Below are positions 9,936 through 22,743 of a stretch of 64,000 bases of DNA, piece by piece (within the stretch, counting starts at the first letter, position 1; each line of letters begins with the position of its first letter). The notes under the pieces were generated by a model. The model worked only from the letters and a program-made list of their open reading frames with translations, had not been told where the DNA came from and made no database searches. The translations under genes and the position numbers were made by a program. The stretch comes from Choristoneura fumiferana (Eukaryota > Arthropoda > Insecta > Lepidoptera > Tortricidae): NCBI RefSeq assembly GCF_025370935.1, contig NC_133481.1:5669855-5733854 (forward strand), written 5' to 3'.

Positions 9936-11767
9936 GGGTAAGGCCGCGAATTTTGACCAATTTGGACGTTTCAAATTTGGAAGGCTGATAAAAAAAACTG
10001 ATAACACCTAGAGGTTTAATTTTTTTTTTATTATATGACACGATATAAATCTCAGGTCGCAAATGAGATAATTGATTTAAACCCTTTAAAAAAATAATAA
10101 AAATATATTACCGTCCAAAACGTAACGAAAATTGACTATTTTTTTTGACCAGAGTAACTTAATACTTATTATTTTCATGCTATTTAACTTCTCATGATCA
10201 TGATTTTGTTTAAACGAAATTTTATGATATAACGATAGTCCTACCGATTGCGGAATCATGATAATCAAATAATTTTCATGTTTTATATTTATTTCTTTTC
10301 ACGTGCCAAAAAACCACGTTTTCGTTACGAATACTTAGGTGACGCTTTTTTAAGCTACCTTTAACGCCAATTTCGGTAGAAATTTGTTTTTGTACACTGG
10401 CAACTAATACTCTAATAGGGCAACATCGATGAGATAAATAAATCTCATCAGTTTGTTGACAAACAGCCATCAAAAGTGACGCGGAGGTTTTTTTTTCGAA
10501 AAAACGTCGAAGTGCTTGTTCGATTTTAAGGGTAGTAGTGATTATTTTTAACTGGTTGTTTTTTCAATACGATAGGGTAATCTTTTCCATGTAAGTGGCA
10601 TGTGTTATTATGTTCAAAATGTCGTTATTCACCATGATAAACGATTTTTTGTATAAAATACGTTACACTTTCGTTACGATTACGTTACATTTTTAAAAAA
10701 TGCTACGTATTTTGTACATAACGTAACGAAAAAATGTGGTAAAGGGAAGTTCACACAGATAAATTCTAACTTACACCAGTTTATTATAGGTTTCCAATGA
10801 CTGCACGCACAGTAAGTTAGTTAGATGGATATTTTGAAGTTAAATAATTTTAATCTGTAGGTGCAGGGATCGGCACAAGAGAATTGTGGCGAGTTCTGTG
10901 TTCACGTCCTGCTACATGCATAGCGTATTTAAAGTGAGAGACAAACGGAGAGATTCACTTACCTACTTAGTTCATTTGTTACCTAAACTGAATAATCATA
11001 ATAATTTATTTCCAAAAACATCTTTTTACATTGTCCACTTAACTAAGATACTACTTCCTAAATTGGTAAAACCTGTGATTTAGGGTTTTGGCCATTTCTT
11101 TGAGGTATTTAATAGCTTGTACAGTCGAAGTCACAAGCATGCTCACAACTAGGTGGTAGGACCTTGTGCAAGGTCCGCCCGGATTGCTACCACCATCTTC
11201 CTCGCTAATCCTGCCGTGAAGCAGCAGTGCTTGCACTGTTGTGTTTCGGCGTGGTGAGTAAGACAGCCGGTGAAATTACTGGCACGAGGTATCCCATCAT
11301 AGGCCTCTAGGTTGGCAACGCGTCTGCAATACCCCTGGTGTTGCAGATTTTTATGGGCGGTGGTGATCTCTTACTCATTTGATCGTTTGCCATCCAGTCG
11401 AAAAAAAAAAACCACATCCAAATTCGTTATGCTTATAAATGTGCACCTTATTGTCAGTGTTAGAGAGGCATGTAAAGATACACTTTTAGAAAGATGTTCG
11501 TCAACTACTTCTACTTCCACATTCTCATGTTTAGCTCTATAGATCTCATATAGGACAGATTTAAGATCAGTATCGTCAGAAAGTTCTAGTAAAAATAAAA
11601 ACTTCACTTTATATATGAGATGTATTTTTTTTCATACATACGTTATTAATGGGAATTTTTACCAGTTTGATCTAGGCTTTATAAAATTTGCGTTACGTTT
11701 TATGGTAACGTCACGTATTTTTTTTATGTTATTTCTATGTCACATTGGTCAAAATTCGCCGCCTTAC
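9936..11767. mobile_element. 1.83-kb TIR DNA transposon, unrecognised family, present in copy A only
   Basis: Seen: inverted termini at 9938-9961 (GTAAGGCCGCGAATTTTGAC + CAAT) and 11744-11767, 24 bp with one mismatch. The host word ACATTA occurs on both sides (9930-9935 and 11766-11771; the minimal duplication is ATTA) and once at the empty site in copy B (22738-22743), so the insertion boundaries are directly demonstrated. Inside, TTTTCGTTACG-type motifs recur in both orientations. No open frame above about 78 aa exists, so no transposase is encoded. A LINE/SINE 3' fragment is nested at 11151-11411. The PIF/Harbinger, Sola or piggyBac groups were considered, but the target length and TIR start fit none cleanly. 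Confidence 0.85.
11151..11411 (+). mobile_element. LINE 3'-end/SINE-type insertion with poly-A, nested in transposon
   Basis: The body reads GGTGGTAGGACCTTGTGCAA ... GGTTGGCAACGCGTCTGCAA ... GTTTGCCATCCAGTCG and ends in 11 A's (11401-11411). The same family lies at 26459-26664 (minus), 50711-50999 (minus) and 61056-61172 (plus). Its conceptual 'LQYPWCC' stretch suggests descent from a LINE 3' end. It sits inside the copy-A DNA transposon and so is younger than it or was carried with it. Confidence 0.75.
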
Positions 11768-11771
11768 ATTA

Positions 11772-13598
11772 ATTGCATGAAAGGATTTTTCCATAGGTAC
11801 GTATAACAACCTCTCAGTTATTGTTAAAGGTTAAGGATTTAAAACAAAACTGTTTAGTGTTTTACATTGCATAATTGATTATCTTATAAACAGTAAGAGT
11901 TATATCATTAGTGTCTTGGAGAAATTAAATTCATTTGACCTGTTCGATGTTCCCTTAATGTTAATGGAAATCAATCACGATGTACCTAAAAGTATACAAG
12001 AAACGATAAAATTATCATCTTCCCACATTTTATTGCCGTTGTTATCGTAACTTGTCCGCAATCTCTCTTATTATCTACATTTGCTGGCATTGGCACCCGA
12101 CACCGTGAATGTCCCATTGGCGATTTAGCGCGGCTACATTCAGTAATAATAATGTAATTATTAAGTACGTCACATTTCACGGCGAAGGGCTAATTGCTAC
12201 GTGCCTAACGTTCTTTTTACTACAGCTCGTAAATTTACCAATAAAAACTTAATTTACCATAGTAAAAGTGCAATTTTTATTCTCCAATCGTCCGCCTTAA
12301 ACTTTCCAGGGAGAGCCGTTTCTTGCGAGAGTTATGAGAGCAACGAGGGGAATATTGGAATATATTTTTATGAAGCTGGAGTCCCGACCGAGTTAATCTG
12401 CTAATATTGGAGCATTTCCCCGCAAGAGTATATAAACCACGCTAAGGCTTGATAACGGCCACACTTCTATCAAATTCTACATAATTACAATATCTACTAC
12501 AGCGAAGCCAAGTTTGCACCCGTCAGTTCCTCAACATCCAATAACGTCCAGTTTAAACAAATACAAGTATTGATAAAATTTTGAATCTGTTACAGCTTTG
12601 TATCAAACGTAACCCGACGATACACGACTACGCAAGAATAGCAAGCTTCTTGCAGCGAGACAATGCCCGCATCGCATCTTATGAAACTTTTCCAATTTAT
12701 AGGTACCTATCTCAGTGAAAGTTGAAGCGACAATAATGTTTTGTCAAGTAGGAGCAAGAGGTTAACACAATCATGGGAACCAATATAAATGTAGATACCT
12801 ACTTATAGGTACTTAATTACATTAACGTGAAGTTTTCAAGGGTATCAAAAAGCAGGTAGGTTTGAAGAATACGTCGCCGGCAGCAGAGTAAATCGACAAT
12901 TGAAATCTGTACGAAAATCACTTCAACATTTTATTAACAAAAAATTAAATATAGTGTAACTGGACATTTTTCTACTTGACTATTATTTTATTGAGCGTCA
13001 TTTTTAGTTAACACTTTGAACCAATTAAATGTTATTGATGATGATGGTAAGAAGGGAAACCTAGTTTTGTTCTTAAAACCACTTCTTCAGCTTCTGTTAT
13101 CGTCAAAAGTTAATAAGGAGAAGACAGAATATGGATCGAGGCATCATGTATACGTTATCGGCCGTCCGATTTTCGCATATACTTAGACACATTTTCACAC
13201 GAGCAAAACATGAACTTATTAAGAGCGTGAGAGATTCTTATACTTAATCATTTTACTTTTTGTTAGTAATTAATTACTATAAATAAAAATAAAAACAAAA
13301 AGATCTATGAAAATTTATTAATTAATTCAATATTTTAGACTATCGCGGTCATTATTAATTTTATTGATTATTTTTTGAAATGAGTTATTATTGTCTCTAA
13401 TTTTATTATTTTAGTAGTTGCCATACATAGAGGAATTAATTAGTAGAGTAGAAATGCCATGTAGGTAACTTGTATCTATATAAAAACCAAACCATTGCAG
13501 CGATTGCTACAGTATCATTGATCGCCCTAAGTTGAAACAAGATACTAGATCAAGACATAAACAAACAGATATTAAGTAAATATTATGATGTCGATATA
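11772..13598. other. Unique DNA, copy A (counterpart 22744-24571)
   Basis: No gene recognised. A 67-aa open frame at 12201-12404 is identical in copy B, but the surrounding DNA is equally conserved, so this says nothing about selection. The short moderately GC-rich block at 12290-12420 could be a conserved non-coding element. Confidence 0.45.
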
Positions 13599-14230
13599 GT
13601 TTAGATTTTAGAGGGGGAGGACGCTCGATTTTAATGAAAATGTGCACTTGAAAGTTGAATATATTGCAAACAGACCACTGAATAGAAAAATCGTCTTAGC
13701 AACTCCGCAATAGTTTTAAAAGACCTATCCAACGATAACCCAACCCTATAGAGTTAGTCGAGAAAAAAATCACTCTCACTGTCTAATGGTACCCTAAAAA
13801 TTTTTTTTTTAATTTATCACTTTGTCGGCGTGACTGATATGTATATTCATGCCAAATTACAGCTTTCTAGTACTAACGGTCTCTGAGCTTAGCCGCAGAC
13901 GGACAGACAGACAGACAGAGACAGACGGACAGACAGACAGATGGATAGACATGGCGAAACTAAATAGGTTCCAAGTTGACTATGGAACCCTAAAAACCTA
14001 TCCAAAGTATCCAATGATACCCCATACCGTGGGTTTAGACGAGAAAAAAAAACATCTCTACATGTAGCGTCCAAGTTTTATTTTACCACTTTTGTCGGCG
14101 TGGTTAACATAAATATATACTCATGTAAAATTACAGATTTCTAGTACTATCGGTTGCTAACTTAGCAACTGCAAATGGACGGATGGACGGACATAGCAAA
14201 ACCATAAATGTTCCTTGTGGGACTAAGGAA
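13599..14230 (+). repeat. Dispersed repeat with two tandem modules, copy A
   Basis: This is the right-hand part of the AAAACCGGCCAAG family (G-rich AGAGGGGGAGGACGCTCG, CAAATTACAGCTTTCTAGTA, GACATGGCGAAACTA). The module then repeats, diverged: CCTATCCAACGATAACCCAA near 13725 versus CCTATCCAAAGTATCCAATG near 13998, and each module ends in a GGACGGACA-type tract. Confidence 0.65.
13898..13950. repeat. (GACA)n microsatellite, copy A
   Basis: GACA tetramers interrupted by GGAC. The copy-B counterpart at 24871-24922 differs slightly. Confidence 0.9.
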
Positions 14231-15195
14231 TAATAAAAAAACAATCATGAACAACTTTGAAAATTGTGTTTGATAATTGGACAGCCTGTGTTACCACTCT
14301 ATTTGTTGATTTTTCTATGTCACCGCTTGAAAATAATGACGTATACCCTATTCCTATTTTAACTTAGGATACGTGGAAAAGGACCGCGAAAAATCGATAC
14401 ATGTGCTGTGCCCGTAACTTACATCATTGTTTTAGATGACTGACGTTATTTGTCTTGTTTATCGAGTCTATCCCCTCGTGTGCTTATCCTATAAGGGTTC
14501 CGTGGGTAGGTAAACACACGTATTGAGGCACAAGGATTCGCTCGATAGTATTAATAATGATAGCTAGTTACAAAGAAAAAAGTGGTTTAAGCGAACATAC
14601 ATTTTTCATGAACGTTACCCCTTCATTTCTGTTCTTATTAGATTTGGCTAGGTAATTTAATGCAGTAAGTATTCCTTTTACTAAAGTGAAACCAAATCTA
14701 CATTTTAGATAATTTTATGGAAAAAAATCGGAAAGAATTGCAATAAAATATTACTGGCAGGCAAGGGACCACACGTCACCCTAAGATTCATACAGAGATT
14801 ATATCATCAACGTAGAGGTTACGAAGGTTACTACGATTGATATCATATATAGTGCATTTTTAAAAAATATCAAGGCTGTACCCTAAAGAATCGTGTTCGA
14901 ATTAATTATCTCGAATGAGATCCTGCCGTTTCCCGAGTATTTCACAGAACATTTTCTTCCTTCTATTGTTGGCTATTATTGTTTCGTGTTAGGATTTCGT
15001 GTAAGGAAGCGTGGCGTATTCGACGGACAGTGGCTAAGTGGGCTGTCCGGGCTTGCTTACGCGTGATGGATGGTACCGCTTCCGAAGCATTGGACATTTT
15101 ACACTTAACCCTCGATATATACCGTTCGGAGTGTAAGATACTGTGCACGTCACTGTACATATGTGGGTAGAATTGTGTCCATAAATTCAACGAGA
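14231..15195. other. Unique DNA, copy A (counterpart 25206-26177)
   Basis: No gene recognised. The balanced-composition block at 14963-15190 is open on both strands (75 aa minus, 63 aa plus), which usually indicates chance. No splice or start context supports an exon. Confidence 0.45.
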
Positions 15196-15945
15196 CATCA
15201 ATTTATTTTTATTTTTTATTTTATTTATTTATTAACTTTGGCACACAAAACAAATTGTAAACATGCGGTACAGTAATGAGAATAATTAAGGCAAGAGAGC
15301 ATTAACAATTAAAACTATGTTACACATCATGAAAATAGTGATGCAATTAAAACTAAGAAATGTATCAATACACGATAAACTATACATACATTTAATTAAA
15401 CAAACAAAATTTATTATATTATACTATACTATCCTTACACAACTGAACTGAGGAAAATCCTTAATTTGCTGACAAAAACATTAAGTCCTGAACCAAATAT
15501 GTCTAGGTCTTCATGAGCACCGGCCAAGTCGTACGAGTAATCCACACATTCTAACTATTGGATTATTAAAGGATTTGTATTATTTTTAAAAACTTAGAGT
15601 GAACAGGTTTAAGATTTTCGTATTCTATATTTAATGTTGATAGTTAGGAGTAATAAGAGGGATGGTGCATCAATATGGCTATGAAGGATTTTGTACAAAT
15701 ATACGATGCTATAAAGTGAATATTTAAAGTGATGTCATCCTAAATTTATCAAGTCTTGCGCTGTAACCTGAAAGGAACTTTCCCAAATTGTACCGGAAGC
15801 ATAAAATTCTGAGAAACTTTCGCTGTACACTTTCAATACGTACTCGTAAAGAATGCAATAACGACAGGATTATTATAGTTCTCTTGCAACACTTACGGAT
15901 ATTATCAGCGTGGTCTGATGTAAGTTTTTTTTAATGTGGCTTGCC
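15196..15945 (-). pseudogene. LINE ORF2 C-terminus and 3' UTR remnant, copy A
   Basis: The left end is a T-rich tract (TTTATTTTTATTTTTTATTT), the reversed tail of a non-LTR element. Farther right, on the minus strand, the translation RIESVQRKFLRIL (within about 15780-15845) matches the 'ES.Q+KFLR' signature that follows the reverse transcriptase of Jockey-like elements. It continues KFLSGYSARLDKFRMTSL before a stop, then resumes in another frame. It is an old, frameshifted copy with no function expected. Counterpart: 26178-27150. Confidence 0.7.
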
Positions 15946-16118
15946 CAATGTGATTATTCTGCCAGTAGTGTATGTTTAGTAAGGTTTAACACTAGTAGCA
16001 GCATTCTGAGCAAATTAAACTATTGCCACCTCTTATTTTTTGGTGAAATAAGCAAAAATAATCATCAGTCAATCAATCCATTTTTGGGATAAGTAATGAT
16101 AATAATGAGAGTACCTAC

Positions 16119-16250
16119 GTGAGAGTTGCGGGCAACCAGTGGATGCAAGTCGTGAGTTGTCGTTCATTGGCCACAATGTCCAATTCTAAGGGGAGGCCTT
16201 TGTTCAGCAGTGGACGTCCTTCGGCTGATGATGATGATGATGATGATAAT
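16119..16250 (+). mobile_element. SINE/LINE 3' end with (GAT)n tail, copy A
   Basis: It contains GGATGCAAGTCGTGAGTTGT, GGGGAGGCCTTTGTTCAGCA and GTGGACGTCCTTCGGCTGAT, and ends in (GAT)n. The same family occurs at 37311-37361 (plus) and 37793-37925 (minus). The 60-aa frame rich in Asp is just the GAT tail. Confidence 0.75.
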
Positions 16251-16362
16251 AATGACCCAATCGATCAGTGCAATGATTCCGCCAATGTCGAAGTTGAATA
16301 AGATACTGACAGAACATTTATCTAAGTTCGGTAGAATACAGTCACGATCAATGTAGTTTAAA

Positions 16363-16470
16363 GTTCAAAGTTTTATTTTCTTGAATCATGATACAAAAGA
16401 TGTTACAAAAATCAGTGTAGATCAACACAATTCACACAATACATTGGTATGCAAAATGTAAAACAAAAAG
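16363..16470 (-). mobile_element. Minus-strand LINE-like 3' tail, copy A
   Basis: AAAGTTTTATTTTCTTGAAT followed by GATACAAAAGATGTTACAAA resembles the reversed 3' end of a lepidopteran LINE. Weak; the counterpart is 27562-27680. Confidence 0.35.
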
Positions 16471-16624
16471 TTTAGAAGTATAGAAGTACCTATTACTGAA
16501 TTTATACTGGTGCTGGACATTATAGAAAATATAAGGCAGTATTCAAGGGGCTTTTAAATGATATAAATTTATATCATAGGACAATTCACACCAATCGAGT
16601 AAATAGATAAAAAAATACTTTTAA

Positions 16625-16755
16625 TACAATATTAAACACTCGAGAACAAACATTTGTGTTCTTAACCGACTTCATTCGTACAAATATCGGCTCCGATCGG
16701 GGATTGAACTCGGGACCTCAAGCTCCATAGTCTTAGTCAGGTTCTTTAACTATTG
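16625..16755 (-). mobile_element. Decayed tRNA-derived SINE, copy A
   Basis: Read on the plus strand, AAACACTCGAGAACAAACAT, then CTCCGATCGGGGATTGAACT, then CTCCATAGTCTTAGTCAGGT parallels the minus-strand SINE at 53109-53345. The B box is recognisable as GATTGAACTCGGG on this strand. Confidence 0.6.
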
Positions 16756-17373
16756 TTGCTGTTGTTGTGTTATTTGTTTCCAGCCTAATGTTATCTTATT
16801 TTTAAATAGCATCAATCTTTATTTATTATTATATTTATATTAATGAAGTTTGTTAGAAAACTTTGTCCCTACATCTTACAAACCAGATATGTTGATAAAA
16901 TACGTAAAAGATGAAATACACCTACCTAAAAAACGTATTTAGATTACCTGCCGCAATTCATTTAAGAGTCTACATAAAATTCAATTTGTTCTTGATAAAT
17001 TTATCATAAACTTCGAAAAAGTAATTTTATAGTCGCAATAAAGGTTACTGAGGGCGGCCCACCGAGGGTAGATAAGTAATGGCCTTTGCTAGCCGATGGA
17101 TCCATGATACGCAATATCTACGCTTGTAATTTAATCATGGGAATAATTTTGCGTTCAAATTTTTATATTAAAAATACCTGCGCTCTGTTTTTACCTCATT
17201 CTAGCCAATTTTATCCTTGTCAATGTATAAATCAAATACATATGACTTGGACAGTTTGGGTGAGCAAAGCTGTATTGACAGGGTGACTTTGTGCTTCAAC
17301 TGAGGTCTACCCTCCAATGCATGCGAATTAGTTTAGCTTGCGGCCACACATCCTTCAACTTTCAAGTTTACAG
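16756..17373. other. Unique DNA, copy A
   Basis: No gene recognised. It includes GTTGCTGTTGTTGTG low complexity at 16750-16770. Confidence 0.45.
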
Positions 17374-17376
17374 TAA

Positions 17377-17541
17377 GGCCCTTTTCGCACAACGTCCAAT
17401 CCGAATCCGATCCGAACCCGTGAAAATACGGTCTAAAACAATGTAGTGCGTAAATTACCATACAAAAGTTCTACGACTACGCCGGACCGTATTTTCACGG
17501 GTTCGGATCAGATTCGGATCGGAAGTAGTGAGAAACCGCCC
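17377..17541. mobile_element. TAA-target hairpin MITE, copy A
   Basis: The arms (CCGAACCCGTGAAAATACGG near 17416, with its complement CCGTATTTTCACGGGTTCGG near 17489) form a long hairpin over the whole element. TAA flanks it at 17374-17376 and 17542-17544, fitting a Tourist/PIF-Harbinger-type MITE. The copy-B counterpart is 28661-28825. Confidence 0.75.
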
Positions 17542-17773
17542 TAACAATGATCCTTATTGATCATGCGAAGGTGCTAGTTTAATTACTACTATCAAAGTTG
17601 AAGGCTGAAACTAGATCTAAATTGCTAGGTATTTAAATTAGAAAGGTTGAAATAGCTTTCAAGTTATTTATAGGCAAGATTTTAAGACGTAGTTCGGCTG
17701 ACTCGGTGTTATTAGTAAACCTTGCATGTAGTTGAAAGCGCAGTAAGCTTTAGAGAGCTAGCGTGGCGTAAAG

Positions 17774-17928
17774 CCCTGTTTCCACGTGCAAGAAAAATCG
17801 TACTAGTAGAATTTGCTGCATTTGATCGATATCTTGTGATTATTTTAGTCCTACGGCCTCACAGCGCAATGGTAGTGGCCACAACGCAATCGTAGTAGCT
17901 CCATTTTTCTTCCACATGTAAACTGGAT
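17774..17928. mobile_element. Probable hairpin MITE, copy A
   Basis: CTGTTTCCACGTGCAAGAAA at the left pairs imperfectly with TTTTCTTCCACATGTAAACT at the right (roughly 80% over 25 bp). It resembles the termini of the MITE at 55992. Counterpart 29049-29203. Confidence 0.45.
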
Positions 17929-20900
17929 TTTACGAACACTAGTCGTTGTCGGACTGCTACGTAGGTATATGCCTCGATCGACTTCGACGTGCCAATACAT
18001 CAAGTGGCATTACTGTTTGAGTAATTGCTGGGAGGTGACGTCCCTCAAGGTGGGAGGAACTCAGCGTCTCTCACCTACCATACGTGAGAGATTTATTCGC
18101 CGTTATTATTTAAGTGTTTGTCAAACAGCTGAAATGCTCCGTAATTTCGACTGTTAACAAATGTTTGTTGCTGTGCGGTGCGGACTTTAGTGGTTATTCG
18201 TTACGTGGCTCACTAAAGAAACTTGTGATGCTAAGACGTGCTCATAAAGATTTTCCGGAAGCCAGACCGTGCTCATTCTTGGAAAGGCGAGCTGAAATTA
18301 AAGCACCTAGATGTGGTTTTTCAGTCACGGATTAAATTAGGTATTCAGCTCAAACTGGTAACATTTCTTTACGTATTATAATTTGGGTAAAATGCGTATT
18401 TACCTAAAAAAGGGTAATGTTTCAAATAACTTCAACCCCGTGCTTCAACCTGTTTAATGCATCAGAAACGGAATCGATGTTCAAGCCAAGCTTTTATTTT
18501 ACAGCAGATAAACAAATTTCGATTGGCAGATAGACGACAACGTCAGTGGTTTTACAAAGCTTCAGTTGTATTCTTTTGATCTGAACTGCGGATATCTAAA
18601 AACATTCCATCTGTAAAAATGGCGTCCATGCCATGATATAATTCCGTTTCAAAACGATTCGGTGAAAAAGCTATTACAAGTGGCAACGCTCAGTTATGTA
18701 ACCATGAAACGTCAAAAACAAGAAGATCCGCCGAGGCTAAGCCCTGGGGTTCCAAAGCGTTACGTGATCCGAATACAGCCAACATTATAACCAGTTTAAG
18801 TCCCAACTCAGAGATACATTCTGAATCGCAATTAGCAGAATCCAAGCCGTGAGAATGTCACAAAAAGCAACACTTTCAATTAAAACAAAACTCGAAAGTG
18901 ACGTTGCGTTAATTGATTAAGCACTCGTTTAGAAGCAATCGCGGAGTGTTTAATTACGTATCCGTCAACCGGTTAATGCGCTTGCCTGATGACACACAAC
19001 TGTATTTACTGTTCACAAGATGTACCTATTTATTGGAATGAAAAGTCAGCGCTGCTTTATAATTACGCTGTTAGCAATAGTAATAAAACAAAATGTAGTT
19101 GTGTTGAATACTTACTCGTAATGTAAGTTATGAATCTGTTTTATATGTAAAATATATATACCTCGTTGAGTTTCTTGTCGAATTATTCTCAACAGAGGTT
19201 TTTTCGAACTGGTGGTGATTTTTTTTTGATATTCATAAGTCCTTGTTAGACTAAATTGAATAAAGATAATTATTTTGACTCTACCGTCGATTAAAATACA
19301 TTTCGTCTTTGAGCCAACTACTCATAGAGGGCAAAAATTGGCGCACGTTTAAATGGTTTAATCAAATAAAGTTTACACATAGACAATGATATTTTAAATT
19401 GTCAAGTTATACATATGCAATATATTTGCGCGACTTTCTGCACAATTTTTACAAAAAAAATTCTTGTAATGGGTCCCGGCTGTTGCACTTCAAATTAGCT
19501 ACTTGACAGTTCTACACCACTAGATTTATTTTCTTCCTTTTAGTTATTGCAAAGCAACAAGCAAGGCTTTTTGATTGTTTAAATTTAATGTTTTTTGTTT
19601 AGATCTACGAGTATAAAACAACATTTAAAGTTCGAGCAATTAAAGAGAATTGCAATAAATAACGAAGCTATGTATGATCGATCGTGACATAACAGTTATT
19701 TTAATGAACAATTGAAACGGCTTTTAGGCGCGTAATCGTTTTAAAGCCAGTATACAGCTCCGAAGCGGCTCGGCCTGGATTATAGCATGATGGATGCGCT
19801 GCAGGATTATACTGTGCTGCCGGTGACTCGTGCACTGTAATAGCACGCAATGTAAACATTTCAGTAATCCCATGTTGACCGTTGCGACTGCTTAAACGGT
19901 ACAATTACGGACAGCTTGCACTGAAAAAAAAAGGACAGCTGAACTAGTTTGGCTACTTGACGTTTAGCCAAAATTTACTAGTTATGAACCAAAATTATGC
20001 TAATATTGCAAAACTGGTAATGTAAGACATCACCTAACTTTTAGCAACTAGTAGGCCTTAGTTTTGTAGTACAAGCAACCATTTTTTTTGTTAAACACTG
20101 TTAGCAATTCTTTTTTTTTCATTGTGGCTGGCATCCTCTATTGGGAATTTTTACATAACAAAATGTACTGTATGTATTCAGACGCTACGCTGTGGAAGTT
20201 CATGTAAATGCAAATGAATACTTCAACTTCAACAATCGGTCGTATTAGACTAGCAATCATTACTGGCAATGACTTCTGATAGCCAGTAAAGTGTACATTG
20301 TGTCTGACCAGTTTTTAAAAACGTTTTCTAAAGGGGTATTGCAGTAGCGAGTTTGTTGCACACCTGGAATGAACTGGACATACACACATAACATAGAGAC
20401 AGCACAAAATGCAGAGACGGTACAAAACATTTAAACATTAAATACAAATCGGTTGAAAGGGTGTTATGTAAATAAATAAACTTACATTGATGCTAAACGA
20501 AATAGTCAGATCAAGTGTCAAATCGCTGAGGATGTTTTGGCGAGAGATGAAACACGTGTATGTTGATGTTAAAGTGGTGGTCACTTTGGCTGCGAGTTTG
20601 TTCGCGTTGATTATTTTATAGGACGGAGGACGTTTTTAAGTCACTGGACTACACGAATAAAATAAAAAATATTCCATACATAAAATATAGTACACAAAAT
20701 TGTCTCTTTTGAGCTTTCGCGAGCAGCTCGCATGACGCACGCACGTCATTTGCACTCTTTTAAAAGAGCTCTCGTATTTATCGTACATTCAAGTGTAAAA
20801 ATAAACATTCTTAATATTAGCTCAACAATACGTAGGTATAACATTTTTGAGTTTTGTTTGTGTGCTAACGGTAGGTTCATGCATGCTAATTTTACGACAT

Positions 20901-21095
20901 TGAAATTTTGAATAGACATTTTTATGCTAAGCTTGAGTTATGCAAATAAGGTAAAAGTAGGTACCTAAACAATACAACAACACAATACAATTAAAATATA
21001 AAGATATTTTAATTGTTTCTATCAACCAAACCTATGAAGATAAAGACGGTAAAATTGGAATAAGCTTTTTCCTAAAAATAACTTAAATACCACTC
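17929..21095. other. Unique DNA, copy A (counterpart 29204-32438)
   Basis: About 3.2 kb without a recognised gene or repeat. Short frames at 17969, 18114 and 19701 also exist in copy B but show no family resemblance. Confidence 0.45.
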
Positions 21096-21098
21096 TTA

Positions 21099-21238
21099 GG
21101 GGCTGTTTTATCATCCATTAATTAATTTTATTTGACGAATAAATGTGATGCCGTCTTCGTCTATTCGAACAAGACAAACAGAGATGGCATCACATTTATC
21201 CGTCAAATAAATTTAATCAATAGATGGTAAAAAGGGGG
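21099..21238. mobile_element. TTA-target hairpin MITE, copy A
   Basis: Flanked by TTA at 21096-21098 and 21239-21241. The arms GGGGCTGTTTTATCATCCAT and the right end GATGGTAAAAAGGGGG are complementary with mismatches. The inner hairpin ATGCCGTCTTCGT / AGAGATGGCAT is shared with the MITE at 6854. Confidence 0.75.
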
Positions 21239-22482
21239 TTAAACTTTCATTTGGTTGACACAATGTCATCAAGTTAAGAACGGCCATCTCATTTGTTACT
21301 TACAGGCGATTCGGTAACCGTGTTATTTCCTTTAAGTGCATGGCCACTTTGTAATTAAATGTGTAAAGGTTTTATTTATTTACAAAACGATCGATTAACA
21401 ATGAGTGAGGGTATAGAGTTGGTTTTGCTCATGTCTCCCGAACCCCCAGGATGTATATTACCGTAAGACGTATTCGGAGGGTTGCACTGCATCGCGCCTG
21501 ATTCTAATTATATTGAACCTGAACACCTAATTCTATTGCACCGACCTTATGGAATAAATCTACCATAACGCAGCACAGTTCAATTGTTTTACCTACCACG
21601 ATTTTGCTCAGAAACTATTGTGCTAGAAAGGTTTTGCATAAGTATACAATGTTAACCACGCCGACAACGCGCTAAATAAAATTAAAAAAAAAATAGTATT
21701 TTCGATGAAGGGATTTGTTTTGAAAAATAATAGGTTCTGATTTTTGATAGAGGCAAGTGCTCTGAAAAAAAAAACCATGATGGTAGTATTATTATAATGA
21801 AATTAAAATGAAAACTATCTTAGCCGGGCAGGCTTTGCAAGTTAACTAGCAACAGGCGATACGCATCTGGCTGTTTTTTATATCAATATAGGTAGTATCG
21901 ACTAGCATACATTCACATAATAATATCCGTAAGAAGTAGCCATCGATATTAATTCCGTACAAAACTACTGGCAACAATATATTAATCTAATCCCCAAAGA
22001 CATAATGGTATTAATGGTCTTGGATAACCAAGGGGACGATCATAATTTTCCCAAACAAAGCGCCGCCGTGAACGACGTGTGGTGAGTTTCCTCGGAACAA
22101 TGAGCTAATTATACCTAGAGCTCGTAAAGCCCGTACTTGTAACTATACAATCGTCAAAGTTCCTCAGACGTACAGGGTTTGACGAGGGCACAATGTGCGT
22201 CTTGCAGTGAAAGCCGAGATACCTATCCGAAACTTTCGTTTATTGATCACTTTATCAAACGCGCAGCCTTATACGGAGCGGGAAAACATAATGCGATATC
22301 TGAAATGTTCGTAGGTACGAATCATGTTTGATCAAATAAATCATCATGGAGTAAAATATGAGAATAGCACCGGAACATTTTTGTTAGTGAGATAAAAAAT
22401 TGATTTCTCTTGAAAAGGTAAATATGTCGTAGTAATTATCTGTCAATCATTAGTCAATCATTATAATTCACTGGTAATCACG
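21239..22482. other. Unique DNA, copy A, to the gap
   Basis: No gene recognised. Counterpart 32582-33879. Confidence 0.45.
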
Positions 22483-22582
22483 NNNNNNNNNNNNNNNNNN
22501 NNNNNNNNNNNNNNNNNNNNNNNNNNNNNNNNNNNNNNNNNNNNNNNNNNNNNNNNNNNNNNNNNNNNNNNNNNNNNNNNNN
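22483..22582. other. Assembly gap of exactly 100 N
   Basis: A run of 100 N, the conventional placeholder for a scaffold join of unknown length. The sequences on its two sides are not neighbours in copy A: the right side restarts at the equivalent of 9775. Confidence 0.99.
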
Positions 22583-22743
22583 CGGAAGTAGCATACGCGA
22601 CCAAAAGCCTGGCAGAGGTAAGAAGAAATAAGTGGGCGGTAGACCAACACGGATTTGATGGCTTTTGGCAGCTTCCTCGATCACGCTGTGTAGTACTCTG
22701 AACACGCTTCATGAACCATTCGATTGTCCACTAGCCAACATTA

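Larger units (their letters stand above)
9775..22482. repeat. Copy A of an 11-kb locus present twice (ends at assembly gap)
   Basis: 9775-9935 matches 22583-22743, and 11772-22482 matches 22744-33879, at near identity with scattered substitutions and small indels. Copy A is continuous with upstream DNA on its left and stops abruptly at the N run. It carries a 1.83-kb transposon (9936-11767) that copy B lacks. It contains no recognised host gene. See the findings for why an unmerged allele is the likelier explanation than a tandem duplication. Confidence 0.95.
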
